DNA from: Trissonchulus latispiculum
Taxonomy: Eukaryota > Nematoda > Enoplea > Enoplida > Ironidae
Length of the DNA: 64,000 nt
Assembly (NCBI GenBank): GCA_030248195.1
Contig: JASAND010018339.1
Span: 112,007-176,006 of the forward strand
Reading direction: 5' to 3'
How positions within the stretch are numbered: position 1 is the stretch's first letter; every line of letters starts with the position of its first letter. The notes beneath the pieces are model-generated. The model had not been told where the DNA came from, did no database searches, and worked only from the letters and a program-made list of their open reading frames with translations. The translations under genes were made by a program, and so were the position numbers. Below, in pieces: positions 44,301 to 51,731 of the stretch.

Positions 44301-47209
44301 TTAGGCTTACGCTTAGCCCTAAGCTTAGGCTTAGGCTTAGGTTTAAACGTTTTGTAACTTAAAATAGATGCTAACTCACCAACACAGGCAACCAAAGGTT
44401 GGCCTTCCGGTCTGTAACCTTCGGTACAGTTACAGAAATGGCTCCCGGGGACATTACAACATTTGGAGTTACTGGGACAGGCGTCAGAAATTGCTTGATC
44501 TTCGCACTCGTCAATATCTAAAAATAGGATAAATTAAAGAATAAATTTTAAGAAACTTAAAATAAAACTCAAAAAGTGTGCTGTGAATCCACAACTATTT
44601 TGTATTTTCACAGTTTTATTTACATACAAGCTTCTACCGTTTTAACCTTCTCCAGCTACGAAAAAGTGGGTTATACTGTACCGTACGAAGAAGAAACTAA
44701 CTTTTGAATTTTTTGAATCTTCAGCAAGTTGTATTTGTTTTTCTTTACCTGTGCAATTGTCGTAACCATCTCCAGTGAACCCGGGTCTACAAGAGCAAGA
44801 GTAACTACCAAAACTGTTGATACAGGTGGCCAACCAGTGACAAGGCTCCTTGGCACAATGATTAATTTCTACATCGAAAACATAATAAAAGATAATTAGA
44901 CTAATTAGTCCGTTAATTAACGAATCGTGAAAATGTACATAGTAGTAACTGATAACTTGCATAGTTGATTTTAGCAATATTTCTGTTGAACAGTTCATAT
45001 TTGTTGTTGTGGTTGTTGTTTGCTACGTTAGACATCACAATGTGATGATCATTACCCGAAGGTGCAAAATGTTTAGCCAGGAAACGGGCCCCGTAAGGTT
45101 AAGTACATAGGTTGTAAACATTAAGTCAAATAGAATGCGTTACTTTGAAGTGGAAAACGAATTATTGACGGCTTTCTAGTGGGGGGGGGACTGGGTGGCG
45201 CCCCCACTTTTCGGCCCCCCCACTCGACCCCTTCCCCCCAACTCGGCCCCACCCCCACGTTTTTGGCCCCCCCACTCACTATACCGTGCCCAGAAAATGC
45301 CAAGTTTTAAGGCTTTTTGGTCAAAATTTTCAAAACTTTTCCGGCTTCGCCGGAATTTTTTGGTTAAAAATCGTCTATTTTGGTACTCAAACTCGTAGTT
45401 ATAGCAGCATATGTAGAAAACAGGCTATTTTACTGCATTTTTGACAATTTTAGACCACTTTGGATCCCCCCACTTTTGGGTCCCCCCCCTATAGTGGGGG
45501 GTGGGTGTCCCCCCCCCACTTCCCCAACCCCACTTTTTTCGCCTAGAAAAAGCCCAGTTGGTGGGATCAGATTACTGACATTTCCATTGCTATTTGCATA
45601 CTTGATAACTATTCCTCAACACAACACTCCTAACAAACATTTTACATGTTTCCTAAGCATAGAAAAACCAATTTTAAGGTTTATAAAAACCCACCGTTTG
45701 CGGGAGGTCGCAATAGTGGCATTTTACTCCTACTGAGAGCAATCTTCTACTTTGCGTCAGAAAGCTTAGTACCTTCAACTTGGCAGGATTTCCCCTTGTA
45801 ACCGGCATCACAGTAGCACTGCGCTGGGCCTTCGTCCTGCAGACAGACACCGTGTTCGCTGCATTCAGGTTTGCAGTTGTTGCCTGAAATATGCAAAACG
45901 GCACAATGGCAAGAGTACATAATACATAAGAGTATGATAAGCGTCAATTCCCGTTTCCTTCCACTGGTATCATACGATATCATACGGAATTATAGCTAAA
46001 CCGAGAAACGCAAGAGAGGATAAACAAAGGCTCACTACATAAGTCTAATGATAAACCAATCTGCGAAAGCGAGGAGCGGTAATATGCAAATTAGGTTAAC
46101 ATGGTCAATAACTCTCAGTTTTGTTTAGCATAGAAATGTCATAATGGTACAAACAATACGACCTGACTGCGAAGTCAAAGTCTACAATAGCCAAGTGAAT
46201 TAGGCGTGACTGTAATTTTGACGGCTTCCAAAAAATTGAGTAGAAATTTCGCAGTCAAAATCTCACAGGATGTCGATTGGCTGATGTATTTGACAAATGA
46301 TGAGATGAAAGTTCACAAGTGACTCTTTTGACAAAAACATTACAAGCATAACCCAAGAAAGCATGAAGAAAAGTATAACTATTCTGACTGCTTGTTTTCT
46401 GGCTGATTTCAAGATTTGTACCTCAGCGTCTCGAAATTTGAAATCATTCGTTCTTTTATTCGTCTCTTTTCCGGGAAATTCGGAAATTGATACTCACTGC
46501 AGTATGGAAAATTTTCATCGGTCATGGCCGGGCTTTCGTAGCAGTCCAATTCCCCGTTACAGAGAGAGGAAATCGGAAACAGTCGGAGATCTTTGACGTC
46601 CGGCGAACCCTGGCAAACGATGGCAGAAAGATCAAAGTTAACCACAAATGTTGGCCTAAACGGACTAGAGCTATTTACAAAATGCATGGTTAGGGCAGAG
46701 CTGTATTGCAGGCATTGTAGCAGCAGCCATGTTATCTGAAATGCAACAACATTACACAATTAATCTAATTAACTAAACCTAATTAAATTTTTATTTTTTA
46801 TTAATAATCAATAAATTAAGTACATGATTAATTATGTACTAAATTTTGCGGCGTTTCCTGTGATATTGAATTTCGAAACCCAGAATATCCTGGAATACTT
46901 TTCACCAGCTAACTTCTATTTTTTCTAAGAAATGGTACCGGTTGTATAATTCGACTTTACTCAAATCTAGAACTATTTTGTGCGACCCAAAGATGTGCAT
47001 TTTTGAATTAACTTTCCAAGAAGCGGCAGCATATGCCTTTCCCCTTCACAACTTAGTGGCGCAGCGGTTAAATTCTGGTCTGCAGTGCGGAAGGTCCCTG
47101 GTTCGATTCCCAGTGCAGTCAAATTTTTTTGTCAAACAAATCAAAGCGACGGACGATAAAGAGAAAATAGTTTTTAACTTACAGTAGTGACTAGAAGGTC
47201 AGGCTTCAT
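16465..47209 (-). CDS. fbn-1: Fibrillin-like EGF/ZP transmembrane protein, 41-exon gene model
   Basis: I joined 41 exons by GT..AG sites and phase. The coding length is 7,047 nt, giving 2,348 aa with no frame conflict. Domain order: signal peptide (about 1-23), LDL-A-like module (about 50-89), about 39 EGF-like modules (90-1937) interrupted by a Ser/Thr-rich stretch (about 914-1045) and a Lustrin-type Cys module (about 1223-1260), ZP domain (about 1938-2169), furin-type site GRKKR (2180-2184), one transmembrane helix (about 2258-2279) and a tail of about 70 residues. Many EGFs start (D/N)-I/V/L-(D/N)-E-C, the calcium-binding type. Nematode FBN-1 combines EGF repeats with a ZP domain and supports epidermal attachment to apical matrix; the same role here is an inference. 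TTATTTTAG two bases before the ATG suggests spliced-leader addition. The exon groups are given in separate entries. Confidence 0.85.
17830..18128. mobile_element. CAAGAGTACATAATA-family inverted-repeat element in intron 39
   Basis: The left end ATGAGTACATAATA and inner CTCTGTTATCAGCT are mirrored by AGCTGATAACAGAG and TATTATGTACTCTTG at the right end (18128). The family is the same as the 34.0-kb element. No coding capacity. Confidence 0.75.
18155..20174 (-). CDS. fbn-1: EGF/ZP gene exons 35-39: zona pellucida (ZP) domain
   Basis: Exons: 35 20174-19987, 36 19733-19606, 37 19185-19037, 38 18669-18588, 39 18302-18155. ZP-N holds [20 protein letters not shown] and [13 protein letters not shown]...LKCSYP. 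ZP-C holds [30 protein letters not shown] and [12 protein letters not shown]. The cysteine spacing and the MGRC and NHPLF blocks fit cuticlin/FBN-type nematode ZP domains, which polymerise into apical matrix. The internal phases (0, 2, 1, 2, 0) match across all joints. Exon 36 uses a GTTCGA donor. A transposon copy (17830-18128) begins only 20 bp past the donor hexamer of exon 39. Confidence 0.85.
20525..21288 (-). CDS. fbn-1: EGF/ZP gene exons 33-34: last EGF modules and linker
   Basis: Exon 33 (21288-21163) and exon 34 (20677-20525), both phase 1-1. Exon 33 is a non-calcium EGF ([16 protein letters not shown]). Exon 34 opens DINEC, followed by a short acidic linker (DVPDSGEVD) that leads straight into the ZP domain. 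Confidence 0.82.
20873..20936 (-). repeat. Degenerate tRNA-like fragment in intron 33
   Basis: The minus strand reads GGCACCTTTATAGCTCAGTT as a tRNA head with box A, but no proper T arm follows. Probably a decayed SINE. Confidence 0.35.
21691..24693 (-). CDS. fbn-1: EGF/ZP gene exons 28-32: tandem array of 39-residue EGF units
   Basis: Exons: 28 24693-24495, 29 24214-23973, 30 23603-23373, 31 23023-22389, 32 21916-21691. About a dozen near-identical units of the form DPxDC-x4-xLC-x2-xAxC-x3-RCxC-xxGYxGDGxxC run head to tail with a 39-residue (117-nt) period. Here modules span exon joints: the junctions are phase 2 (28/29), 1 (29/30, 30/31) and 0 (31/32). Exon 31 is 635 nt and holds about five units without an intron. 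The donor of exon 29 (GTTGGT) is weak, and the joint is supported by the rebuilt GDG-F-DC module. The array looks like recent internal duplication. Confidence 0.82.
25071..27255 (-). CDS. fbn-1: EGF/ZP gene exons 22-27: third EGF block with Lustrin-type module
   Basis: Exons: 22 27255-27136, 23 26891-26754, 24 26376-26257, 25 26025-25912, 26 25582-25472, 27 25178-25071. All are phase 1-1. Exon 25 is not an EGF: its pattern, C-x2-G-x-APF-x-D-x3-YC...CPIGYIC-x4-VCCP, matches the Lustrin-type cysteine repeat common in nematode extracellular proteins. Exon 27 is a CC-variant EGF ([11 protein letters not shown]). Exon 26 uses a weak donor (GTCTTT). Confidence 0.8.
26952..26985. repeat. (TGTAA)n microsatellite
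   Basis: Tandem 5-mer units (GTAAT register) in intron 22. Confidence 0.8.
27597..28616 (-). CDS. fbn-1: EGF/ZP gene exons 20-21: Ser/Thr/Glu-rich (mucin-like) stretch
   Basis: Exon 20 is 28616-28554 (21 codons; [12 protein letters not shown]...) and exon 21 is 28157-27597 (187 codons). Exon 21 opens with about 130 residues composed almost only of S, T, E, A, P, Q and D in TETE/STTE-type repeats, a likely O-glycosylated spacer. It then ends in a Cys-rich module ([16 protein letters not shown]...CDECLKGF...HHC). Both exons are phase 1-1 and could be skipped without a frame change. Exon 20 was too short to show as an ORF and rests on its splice sites (TTTCGTTTAG, GTAAGT). Confidence 0.7.
28790..28960 (-). 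mobile_element. tRNA-Asn-derived SINE copy
   Basis: On the minus strand, GCCTCGGTAGCTCAGTTGG is followed by a paired anticodon arm (TCGGA/TCCGA) with GTT as the triplet, pointing to a tRNA-Asn origin. The flank GAGTTCGTATTCAAACT is shared with the 4.1-kb copy. Box B is altered (GAGACCCGAATTT). It lies in intron 19 of the EGF/ZP gene. Confidence 0.6.
29128..34662 (-). CDS. fbn-1: EGF/ZP gene exons 11-19: second EGF block
   Basis: Exons: 11 34662-34555, 12 32706-32479, 13 31866-31744, 14 31509-31393, 15 31105-30962, 16 30683-30549, 17 30097-29837, 18 29572-29447, 19 29247-29128. All are phase 1-1. Exon 12 carries about 40 polar residues ([16 protein letters not shown]) before its EGF. Exon 15 lacks the calcium-binding start and has an unusual CIECRRGF centre. 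Exon 17 encodes two modules without an intron. Exons 11, 13, 14, 16, 17, 18 and 19 open with the D(V/A/L/I)(N/D)EC start. Confidence 0.82.
31325..31385 (-). repeat. tRNA-Asn-like fragment
   Basis: The minus strand reads GTTAACCGAAAGGTTGGTGG then TTCAAATCGC: the anticodon loop, 3' arm and T arm of a tRNA-Asn-like sequence. The 5' half is absent. A similar fragment lies at about 36595-36640 (minus). Confidence 0.45.
33300..33940. mobile_element. Outer TTGCACCAA inverted-repeat element (intron 11)
   Basis: The left end GATTGCACCAAATCGGGC and inner AGCTCGGTGTTA are mirrored at the right end (TAACACCGAGCTAA ... TTTGGTGCAATC). A second, related element sits inside at 33404-33861. Many GGTTAACTCCGAGC-type subrepeats fill the interior. 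No coding frame. Confidence 0.75.
33404..33861. mobile_element. Inner TTGCACCAA inverted-repeat element nested in a relative
   Basis: TCCGTTGCACCAA at the left end and TTGGTGCAACGGA at the right end are exact inverses and lie wholly within the 33300-33940 element. Confidence 0.7.
34007..34382. mobile_element. CAAGAGTACATAATA-family element with 7-bp target duplication
   Basis: About 70 bp at each end are inverted copies (CAAGAGTACATAATATAG ... TATTATGTACTCTTG, with AGCAAAAACTATGCTCTGC inside). ATATAAG flanks both sides (34000-34006 and 34383-34389), which marks the insertion. Runs of C and G (about 34090 and 34290) form an inner inverted pair. No ORF of note. Confidence 0.8.
34959..35117. 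mobile_element. Harbinger-like MITE, copy 1
   Basis: 159 bp with ends GGGCCTTTTCAAGAAAGGG and the inverse. The target duplication is TAA (34956-34958 and 35118-35120). Copies 2 and 3 are at 50169 and 51575. GGGCC ends with a 3-bp duplication are typical of PIF/Harbinger. It is non-coding. Confidence 0.8.
35296..37071 (+). CDS. Four-transmembrane protein A, nested in intron 10 of the EGF/ZP gene
   Basis: Two exons, 35296-35631 and 36739-37071, join in phase 0 (GTAGAT donor, TTTTCAG acceptor) to give 222 aa. The N-terminus has a Cys cluster (RCCFGCCP). Hydrophobic spans lie at about 20-45, 78-98, 110-133 and 140-163, with a short loop rich in charged residues between spans 1 and 2. The C-terminal tail of about 55 residues is basic and Ser-rich ([15 protein letters not shown]). 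An acceptor-like TTGTTTTAG lies 10 bp before the ATG, which suggests trans-splicing. The architecture resembles LAPTM-type or other small nematode four-TM families. There is no tetraspanin CCG motif. No function can be given with confidence. Confidence 0.7.
37289..37480. mobile_element. CACAAG-rich inverted-repeat element
   Basis: About 40 bp at the left (TAAAGTCCGGTTCACACTAG then CACAAG repeats) is mirrored at the right end (CTAGTGTTGAACCGGCTTTA). A left end of the same family lies at about 8852-8900, and CACAAG arrays recur at about 25845-25880. Non-coding. Confidence 0.65.
39142..39945 (+). CDS. LAPTM-like four-transmembrane protein B with PPxY motifs, nested in intron 10
   Basis: A single-exon, 267-aa frame. 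I start at 39142 ([15 protein letters not shown]) because TTGTTTCAG at 39090-39098 looks like an acceptor that removes the earlier ATG at 39076. Four hydrophobic spans: about 20-40, 56-76, 84-112 and 119-152. The cytoplasmic tail of about 105 residues is Pro/Ser-rich and holds PPPSY twice, eight residues apart ([12 protein letters not shown]). PPxY motifs bind WW domains of NEDD4-type ubiquitin ligases, as known for LAPTM4/5 lysosomal proteins. Similarity to LAPTM is by architecture only. It stands on the strand opposite the host gene. Confidence 0.72.
   Translation: MANFQVPKKPKCFCGFASVRGCICLIAYLSILLSAMGATYSMFNDSEAKSSVAIYYQLGIYLLITIISICTLQAVYNDVSWLLIPQMCMHVISIFRSSGHVIYGIYFLLGEESVGISWQTGLLYFGPLTASLVIEPYLICILIRYHTWVAMLQKLGLKSWSGGRVSPEIGSESEISSPNFGPAPPAGRIRSHRLRNSMPYPGIPMMTPPPSYVSPPPSYSTIFPDGVPGEASGGPAVRRRSSVGLIEQLHNYRPLFSRTQMAPIESS
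40225..40496. mobile_element. 270-bp inverted-repeat element (MITE) in intron 10
   Basis: The left end AAATTTTTATGTCAACTTT...CTTC..AAATTGCC is repeated inverted at the right end, about 37 bp with one mismatch. The interior (TTTGAACTCAGCGGGGTCG) has a relative at about 13590-13625. The two mirror-image short ORFs that start MSTLIF on both strands are by-products of the inverted repeat. Confidence 0.75.
40991..41339 (+). mobile_element. tRNA-derived element with inverted ends
   Basis: Outer arms: TGTAGCGC...GCTGGTGGACCA on the left and TGGTCCACCAGC...GCGCTACA on the right. The centre carries the SINE leader (AGGAAAGATTGATAAGCC) and a tRNA-like unit at 41111-41181 whose seven acceptor pairs all form (GGTCTCG/CGGGACC, one G-U). 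The anticodon arm is imperfect. Confidence 0.6.
41340..41545 (-). mobile_element. tRNA-Cys-like SINE, opposite orientation
   Basis: The minus strand carries the leader, the tRNA-like head and the tail seen at 41061-41339, so the two form a head-to-head inverted pair just downstream of EGF/ZP exon 10 in transcript order. Confidence 0.6.
41614..45883 (-). CDS. fbn-1: EGF/ZP gene exons 3-10: first EGF block
   Basis: Exons: 3 45883-45773, 4 44868-44749, 5 44517-44380, 6 44041-43841, 7 43557-43435, 8 43000-42890, 9 42271-42152, 10 41727-41614. All are phase 1-1, one EGF-like module each. Exons 4, 5, 6, 7 and 9 open with the calcium-binding start (EINHC, DIDEC, DIDEC, DIDEC, DLNEC). Exon 6 is long: a 30-residue acidic insert ([20 protein letters not shown]) splits the module. 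Exon 9 has a double-Cys CCPNG in place of CxC, as exon 11 has CCPGD, so these are variant modules. Exon 3 is a short non-calcium EGF ([11 protein letters not shown]). Confidence 0.82.
44293..44341. repeat. Interstitial (TTAGGC)n telomere-like repeat
   Basis: About seven TTAGGC units with two variant units (TTACGC, TTAGCCC) in the middle, in intron 5. TTAGGC is the telomere unit of nematodes. Confidence 0.7.
45180..45530. repeat. G/C-run-rich repeat in intron 3
   Basis: Alternating C7-C9 and G7-G9 runs with the unit CCCCCCACT. Related tracts lie at about 32075-32170, 53845-54190 and 63770-63985. Confidence 0.6.
46498..47209 (-). CDS. fbn-1: EGF/ZP gene exons 1-2: signal peptide and LDL-A-like module
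   Basis: Exon 1 is 47209-47183 (ATG, 9 codons, donor GTAAGT). Exon 2 is 46735-46498 (acceptor TTTCAG, donor GTGAGT, phase 1). Joined, they give a hydrophobic leader ending near QYSSA and then a cysteine pattern ([25 protein letters not shown]) like an LDL-receptor class A module, with the acidic D-C..DE calcium cage. An ATG further upstream in the intron would extend the exon 2 frame, but it lies on the wrong side of the clear acceptor. Confidence 0.8.
47051..47121 (+). mobile_element. tRNA-Cys-like SINE head upstream of EGF/ZP exon 1
   Basis: TAGTGGCGCAGCGGTTAAA (box A), an anticodon arm with CTGCAGT and CTGGTTCGATTCCCAG (T arm, paired). The acceptor stem does not close, so this is not a working tRNA gene. 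Confidence 0.55.
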
Positions 47210-47559
47210 TGCTAAAATAAGACAAGACAAACGGAATTAATAAGTTCGTCAAGAGTACATACTACATAATATAGTAAGAGTAAGAAACGTCTACACTAGC
47301 ATGTGCTAATCATGCGAAGTGTGCACGGTTCATTACATAGCTCGGGACCCCCTTCCGTAACTTCCGAGGGGGTCCTTTGCTCCAATTACACGCTTTCATA
47401 TAAGCGTGTGTCTGCACGATGATTGGCCCATTAGCCTAAGGTAGATAATTTATTAATTTTTATTATTATTATTATTATTATTATTAATTTATTATTAATT
47501 ATAACTTATTATAATAATTCTTAGCTTAGTGCAATGAAATGTAACTTGTACTTGTACCC

Positions 47560-47765
47560 ACAAAACCAGGACCTAGGAAAGAGAAGGGAAGAGGGAGGTT
47601 CAGCTTTTCACTCATGATTGAAAGAAAAAATTGGCCCAGCCGGGGATCGAACCACGACCCTTCTGATCCCGAGACAGACGTGCTAACCCACTACACCAGA
47701 GGGCCATCAGCTGAACCCCCATATCAGGCTTATCAATCTTTCCTATGTCTGCTTCCGCGGTCGGC
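47560..47765 (-). mobile_element. tRNA-Cys-like SINE copy
   Basis: Full-length relative of the 41-kb copies: leader (AGGAAAGATTGATAAGCC), GGCCCTCTGGTGTAGTGG, GGTTCGATCCCCGG, and a tail with TCAGCTTTTCACTC on the complementary strand. Confidence 0.65.
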
Positions 47766-48674
47766 GTAAGCTTATCTCGATCTATTTGCAGTAAAGTGAC
47801 CCGTCAGTGGAAACTCGACCACTAAATTCCGGTTTCATCTCATTTCACTGAAACTACCCAATTGGTCGCGTCTTAAACATAAAGCATTTTGGGTTCGAAT
47901 CCAGCTTGACACCCGATATTCTGACTTTCGTTGCTGCAGAGCTGTAATACTATTAATGTTGACTATAAAATTAATGAAAATGAAAAGCTGAGTGCTAAAT
48001 TGACATGTTCACAGATTTAAAAATTGTGATTAAAAATCTATGAAATTGGATGACTACAGAATTGTCAAAAATCAGCTAGGAAGAATTACACCAATTCTAG
48101 TATCCTAAATAAAACAGTGCACATACGTAAGAAAGTTTAAAATCGACAACAATTAAAGTCCAAGGCTATGCCCTTTATTGCCCTTTCCGCCAAAATTAAG
48201 TACATTCATATTTGTATTTGAAACAAAGGTTGTACCAAGTTTCTAAGAAAGTTTGGAAAACTTGTTATTCAAGGTTGATTAGAGAATTATGAACTTTTAC
48301 ATCACAACTACCAAAATATTTCACAATTTCAAAATTGTCGGTTTTGAATATTAAAATTCCTTTTGTTCTGACAAAAATGTGACAATTCTTTTGAAAAAAA
48401 TATTGCTAGTTTGCTAGTACCAACAAAAGGGGGGGGGGGGGTTGCAAGTAGTTGTTCCCAATTCCAGCTTTTCTTAACGCTGCAGGTTAATGGGGAATTT
48501 TTACAAATTTTCTCTAACGATTCCAAAATAAAAACATATTAAATGACTCATTGTCGTATGTACTGATTATTCTTGATGGTATATAAAAACAGAACTATTG
48601 CGAAAACACAAAAATTATGCACAATAAAGTTACTATAAACGCGAAATCGAATATCGGTTTATGCCGAATCTTTT

Positions 48675-48911
48675 TTAATGGAAGCTGGCATAGGAAAGAT
48701 TGATAAACCTGATATGGGAGTTCGGCTGATGGCCCGGTCGTGTAGTAGTTGAGCTTGTCTGACTTCAAAGCAAAAGGGCAGCCCGAGCCAATGCTCCCAG
48801 CATCCATGACATGTCACAAATGTGCTCATTTTTTCACTTGCACTGTAGCGTAGTGGTGGTATTCCTGTCTGCAGATCGGAAGGTCCGTGGTTCGATTTCT
48901 GGTGGTGCTAA
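48675..48911 (+). mobile_element. Two SINE heads in tandem
   Basis: The leader AGGAAAGATTGATAAACC with a tRNA-like start (GGCCCGGTCGTGTAGTAG) at 48675-48770 is followed by a second tRNA-like unit at 48841-48911 with GTCTGCAGATCGGAAGG and GTGGTTCGATTTC. The anticodon loop CTGCAGA points to tRNA-Cys(GCA) ancestry. Confidence 0.55.
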
Positions 48912-50168
48912 ATCCTTATCCGATTTTACTTTATCCGTTTTGAAATTCTTAAGTATGACTCAGTATGTATGCACGTATGTAAGCAAGTATGTATGTAACC
49001 GAAGATACGACGTAAATCTGAGAGTCTGCTTGCCATCACCACACCAACTGTTAGGAAACCGAATTTTGGAAGTTGTAAGACTGGAAAAATAGAAACGTGG
49101 TTCAGCTTCAGTGTTGACTATCCAAAATGACTAAGTTTCCATTTCACTGTCAGGCGGAATTTCAAATTCAGTTTCAATTCATACAAAAAAGTGGAGGCCT
49201 AAAAATTGAAAAAATTTTAATTGAATTAAAATTAATTAATCTTGATCTCGTTTGTTTCGGTAAGAAACTTCGTAAGATTTGAAACGTAAGATACGGATTT
49301 TCTACAGAATATAGTCGTCATTCGAAACTGAAACAGAAAGAAAGAAGGAAGGCAAATAGAACAGAATTGCAGGAACATTGGGCAACAAACCCATGCTAAT
49401 TACATACGTATTTTAAATGAAGCGCCGGCGATAAATCAGCATTAAAACAAAACTTGTGTATCGGCACATCGAACTTCTCCTATGAATGATAGACTCTTGA
49501 CTAAAGGAGTGAGCCAAAACCACAAAATCAACAAACTTCTTGAACCGTAAAATGCGCACTAGCATTTCATAACTTTGTAACAATATTACAAGAAATGTTC
49601 AGACTTGAAGAGATGTTAAGAAAATCCATTAAAGCTAGGGGGCCAACGTCTTTTGGGTGAAATTTATCGTTTTTTCTCAGCAAAAATTATTCGTTTAAAT
49701 AAATGTCGGAAGTTGCACAACAAGTCGCTTCTGCAGTCATAATGACAACCTATTCAAGGGGTACGACTTAATCACATTTATTGCAAATTCCTTTAAACTT
49801 ACACCTTAACTCTGGCCCAACTCTGTGTACTTTTGTGCTAGTGAAAACTTAATAAAAAGGTCACTAACTTTACTAGCATTTTTTTGGCATTTCAAAACAT
49901 CTCACTTTTATTCCTCTAAACTTACAGTGGAAAAAAATTTTGTAAGAATGCTAACATATAGAACTCATTCCGAAGTGTCTGCAATTTTATTGTCTTTTTT
50001 TAAATTTCAGTAATAAAATCGTTAGGTTCAAGATTCGACCAGGGGCCACTGGTAAAAGGCAGGACATCCTATGAACCGATTCAACTCCAGCAAATACAAC
50101 TTCAATCATTTGTAGCGTAGTGGTAGCATGTCTGACTCATGAGCTGAAGACCTGTGGTTCTATTTCAA

Positions 50169-50325
50169 GGGCCTTTTCAAGAAAGGGTAGAGTAGAGTTA
50201 AAATTAACTCGACCTGTTTCATGAAAGAGTTGAAAAGAGGAAGACTCATGCTTGAGTGAAGAATAAAGCGCGTAGAAACGGTTACTTTTAACTCTACTCT
50301 ACTGTACCCTTTCTTGAAAAGGCCC
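50169..50325. mobile_element. Harbinger-like MITE, copy 2
   Basis: 157 bp with GGGCCTTTTCAAGAAAGGG ends; target duplication CAA on both sides (50166-50168, 50326-50328). Confidence 0.8.
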
Positions 50326-50394
50326 CAAGGTGGTAGGAGGTTTATCGCACCAAGTATTATTGAATCCGGTTCCGGGGAAGTGCAGAAGAAGCTT

Positions 50395-50556
50395 CTAACG
50401 AAGAAACAACTAAAATCAGGATTGCTAGTACCGGTCCAGCCGGGAAACGATCCATAACAGTTCCGATCTGTAGTCAAACATGCTACCACTACACCACCGG
50501 GCCATCAGCTGAACTCCCATATCAGGCTTATCAATCTTTCCTATTCCAATGACAAC
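50395..50556 (-). mobile_element. tRNA-Cys-like SINE copy
   Basis: The minus strand reads AGGAAAGATTGATAAGCC, GGCCCGGTGGTGTAGTGG and GTCCAGC-type 3' sequence. The box B region has drifted. Confidence 0.5.
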
Positions 50557-51574
50557 TTCCATTTACAGCACCATCCCGAAATCCGCTTGTTAGCCAGAGC
50601 TCACGTCGCTTACATTATTGAACAGCGCATCGGATTAACTCTGATTAGAATGCAAGTCTGCTTCGAAACTTCAGCTCTGACCGGGGAGAGGGAAGGGAGG
50701 GGGTAGTTTCGCTCAAATAACGCAAGATTCGAAGCTAACCTTACGTATACGCTGCGGATAGAATTCTACCTGCGGGGGGGGGAATTGGTGAGCTTGGATT
50801 TTATAGTAAAGGGACTGAAAGTGGGTCACTTTTTGGAGACGTGCAAAGTGAACCACCCATAGCCAATTAGCTTATTTCTGGCTCAAAATCAACCAATCAT
50901 TTTATAGATGGGCGGGGACTATTTCAGGCTTTCCGCAAATATAAACATAATTTTTCACGTGAAGTAATGGACCTGCTATACTCAAAAACAATTCCAGTGA
51001 TTTACTTTGCATGGTGGCCCACATTCAGTCCCTTTACTCTATTAGTTTGGATATTCTGCGCAACTTCTCGCCTCGCACCAGATTCACAAATTTTACTCAT
51101 CACTGCGCAGAGTTTCTGGACTCTGGCCTGTATAAGTATAGCGTTGGATAGTTTAACAAAATCTTTCTCAAGTTCTCGAGTTATATAGGCAATTACACAA
51201 AGTGTTGAGGAGCAAAAATTATAAATTTATATTTTCAAAAATTTCTAAAGTTGACAAACCTTTCTCTGATCAAAATCGGAAACAGAACCTGACTCGATCG
51301 AGAACTTGAGAGCATTCTTATGAAACTGGCTTCTGATATGTACACCACAGTTTCTAGGTTTAGACGAAACGGGTACATGGAGAACTTGTCAGAATTCAAT
51401 ATTTCGATGACTTAACCAACACGCCCCCCCCACTTGTTTGCCAATCGTCTGACCATCCAAATCAAACCACTTTCACACCATCGACTACACAATCAAAAAA
51501 GCTAATATGTTGTTGTTTGCTGCATGAGATATCACAACGTGATGATCTGACACCAAAAGATGCACGTTAGCCAA

Positions 51575-51731
51575 GGGCCTTTTCAAGAAAGAGTAGAGCA
51601 GAGTTAAAATTGACTCAATCCTTTTCATGAAAGAGTTCAAAAAGGAAAACTCATACACATAAGGTAGAAGTAAAGCGTGCTAAAATGTTCAATTCTGCTC
51701 TACTCTACTCTACCCTTTCTTGTAAAGGCCC
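51575..51731. mobile_element. Harbinger-like MITE, copy 3
   Basis: 157 bp, same ends as copies 1 and 2; target duplication CAA (51572-51574, 51732-51734). Confidence 0.8.

Noticed and set aside
50967..51188. 73-codon frame with two hydrophobic runs
   Set aside because: No splice sites, homologous motif or poly(A) signal. Hydrophobic frames arise easily in AT-rich sequence.
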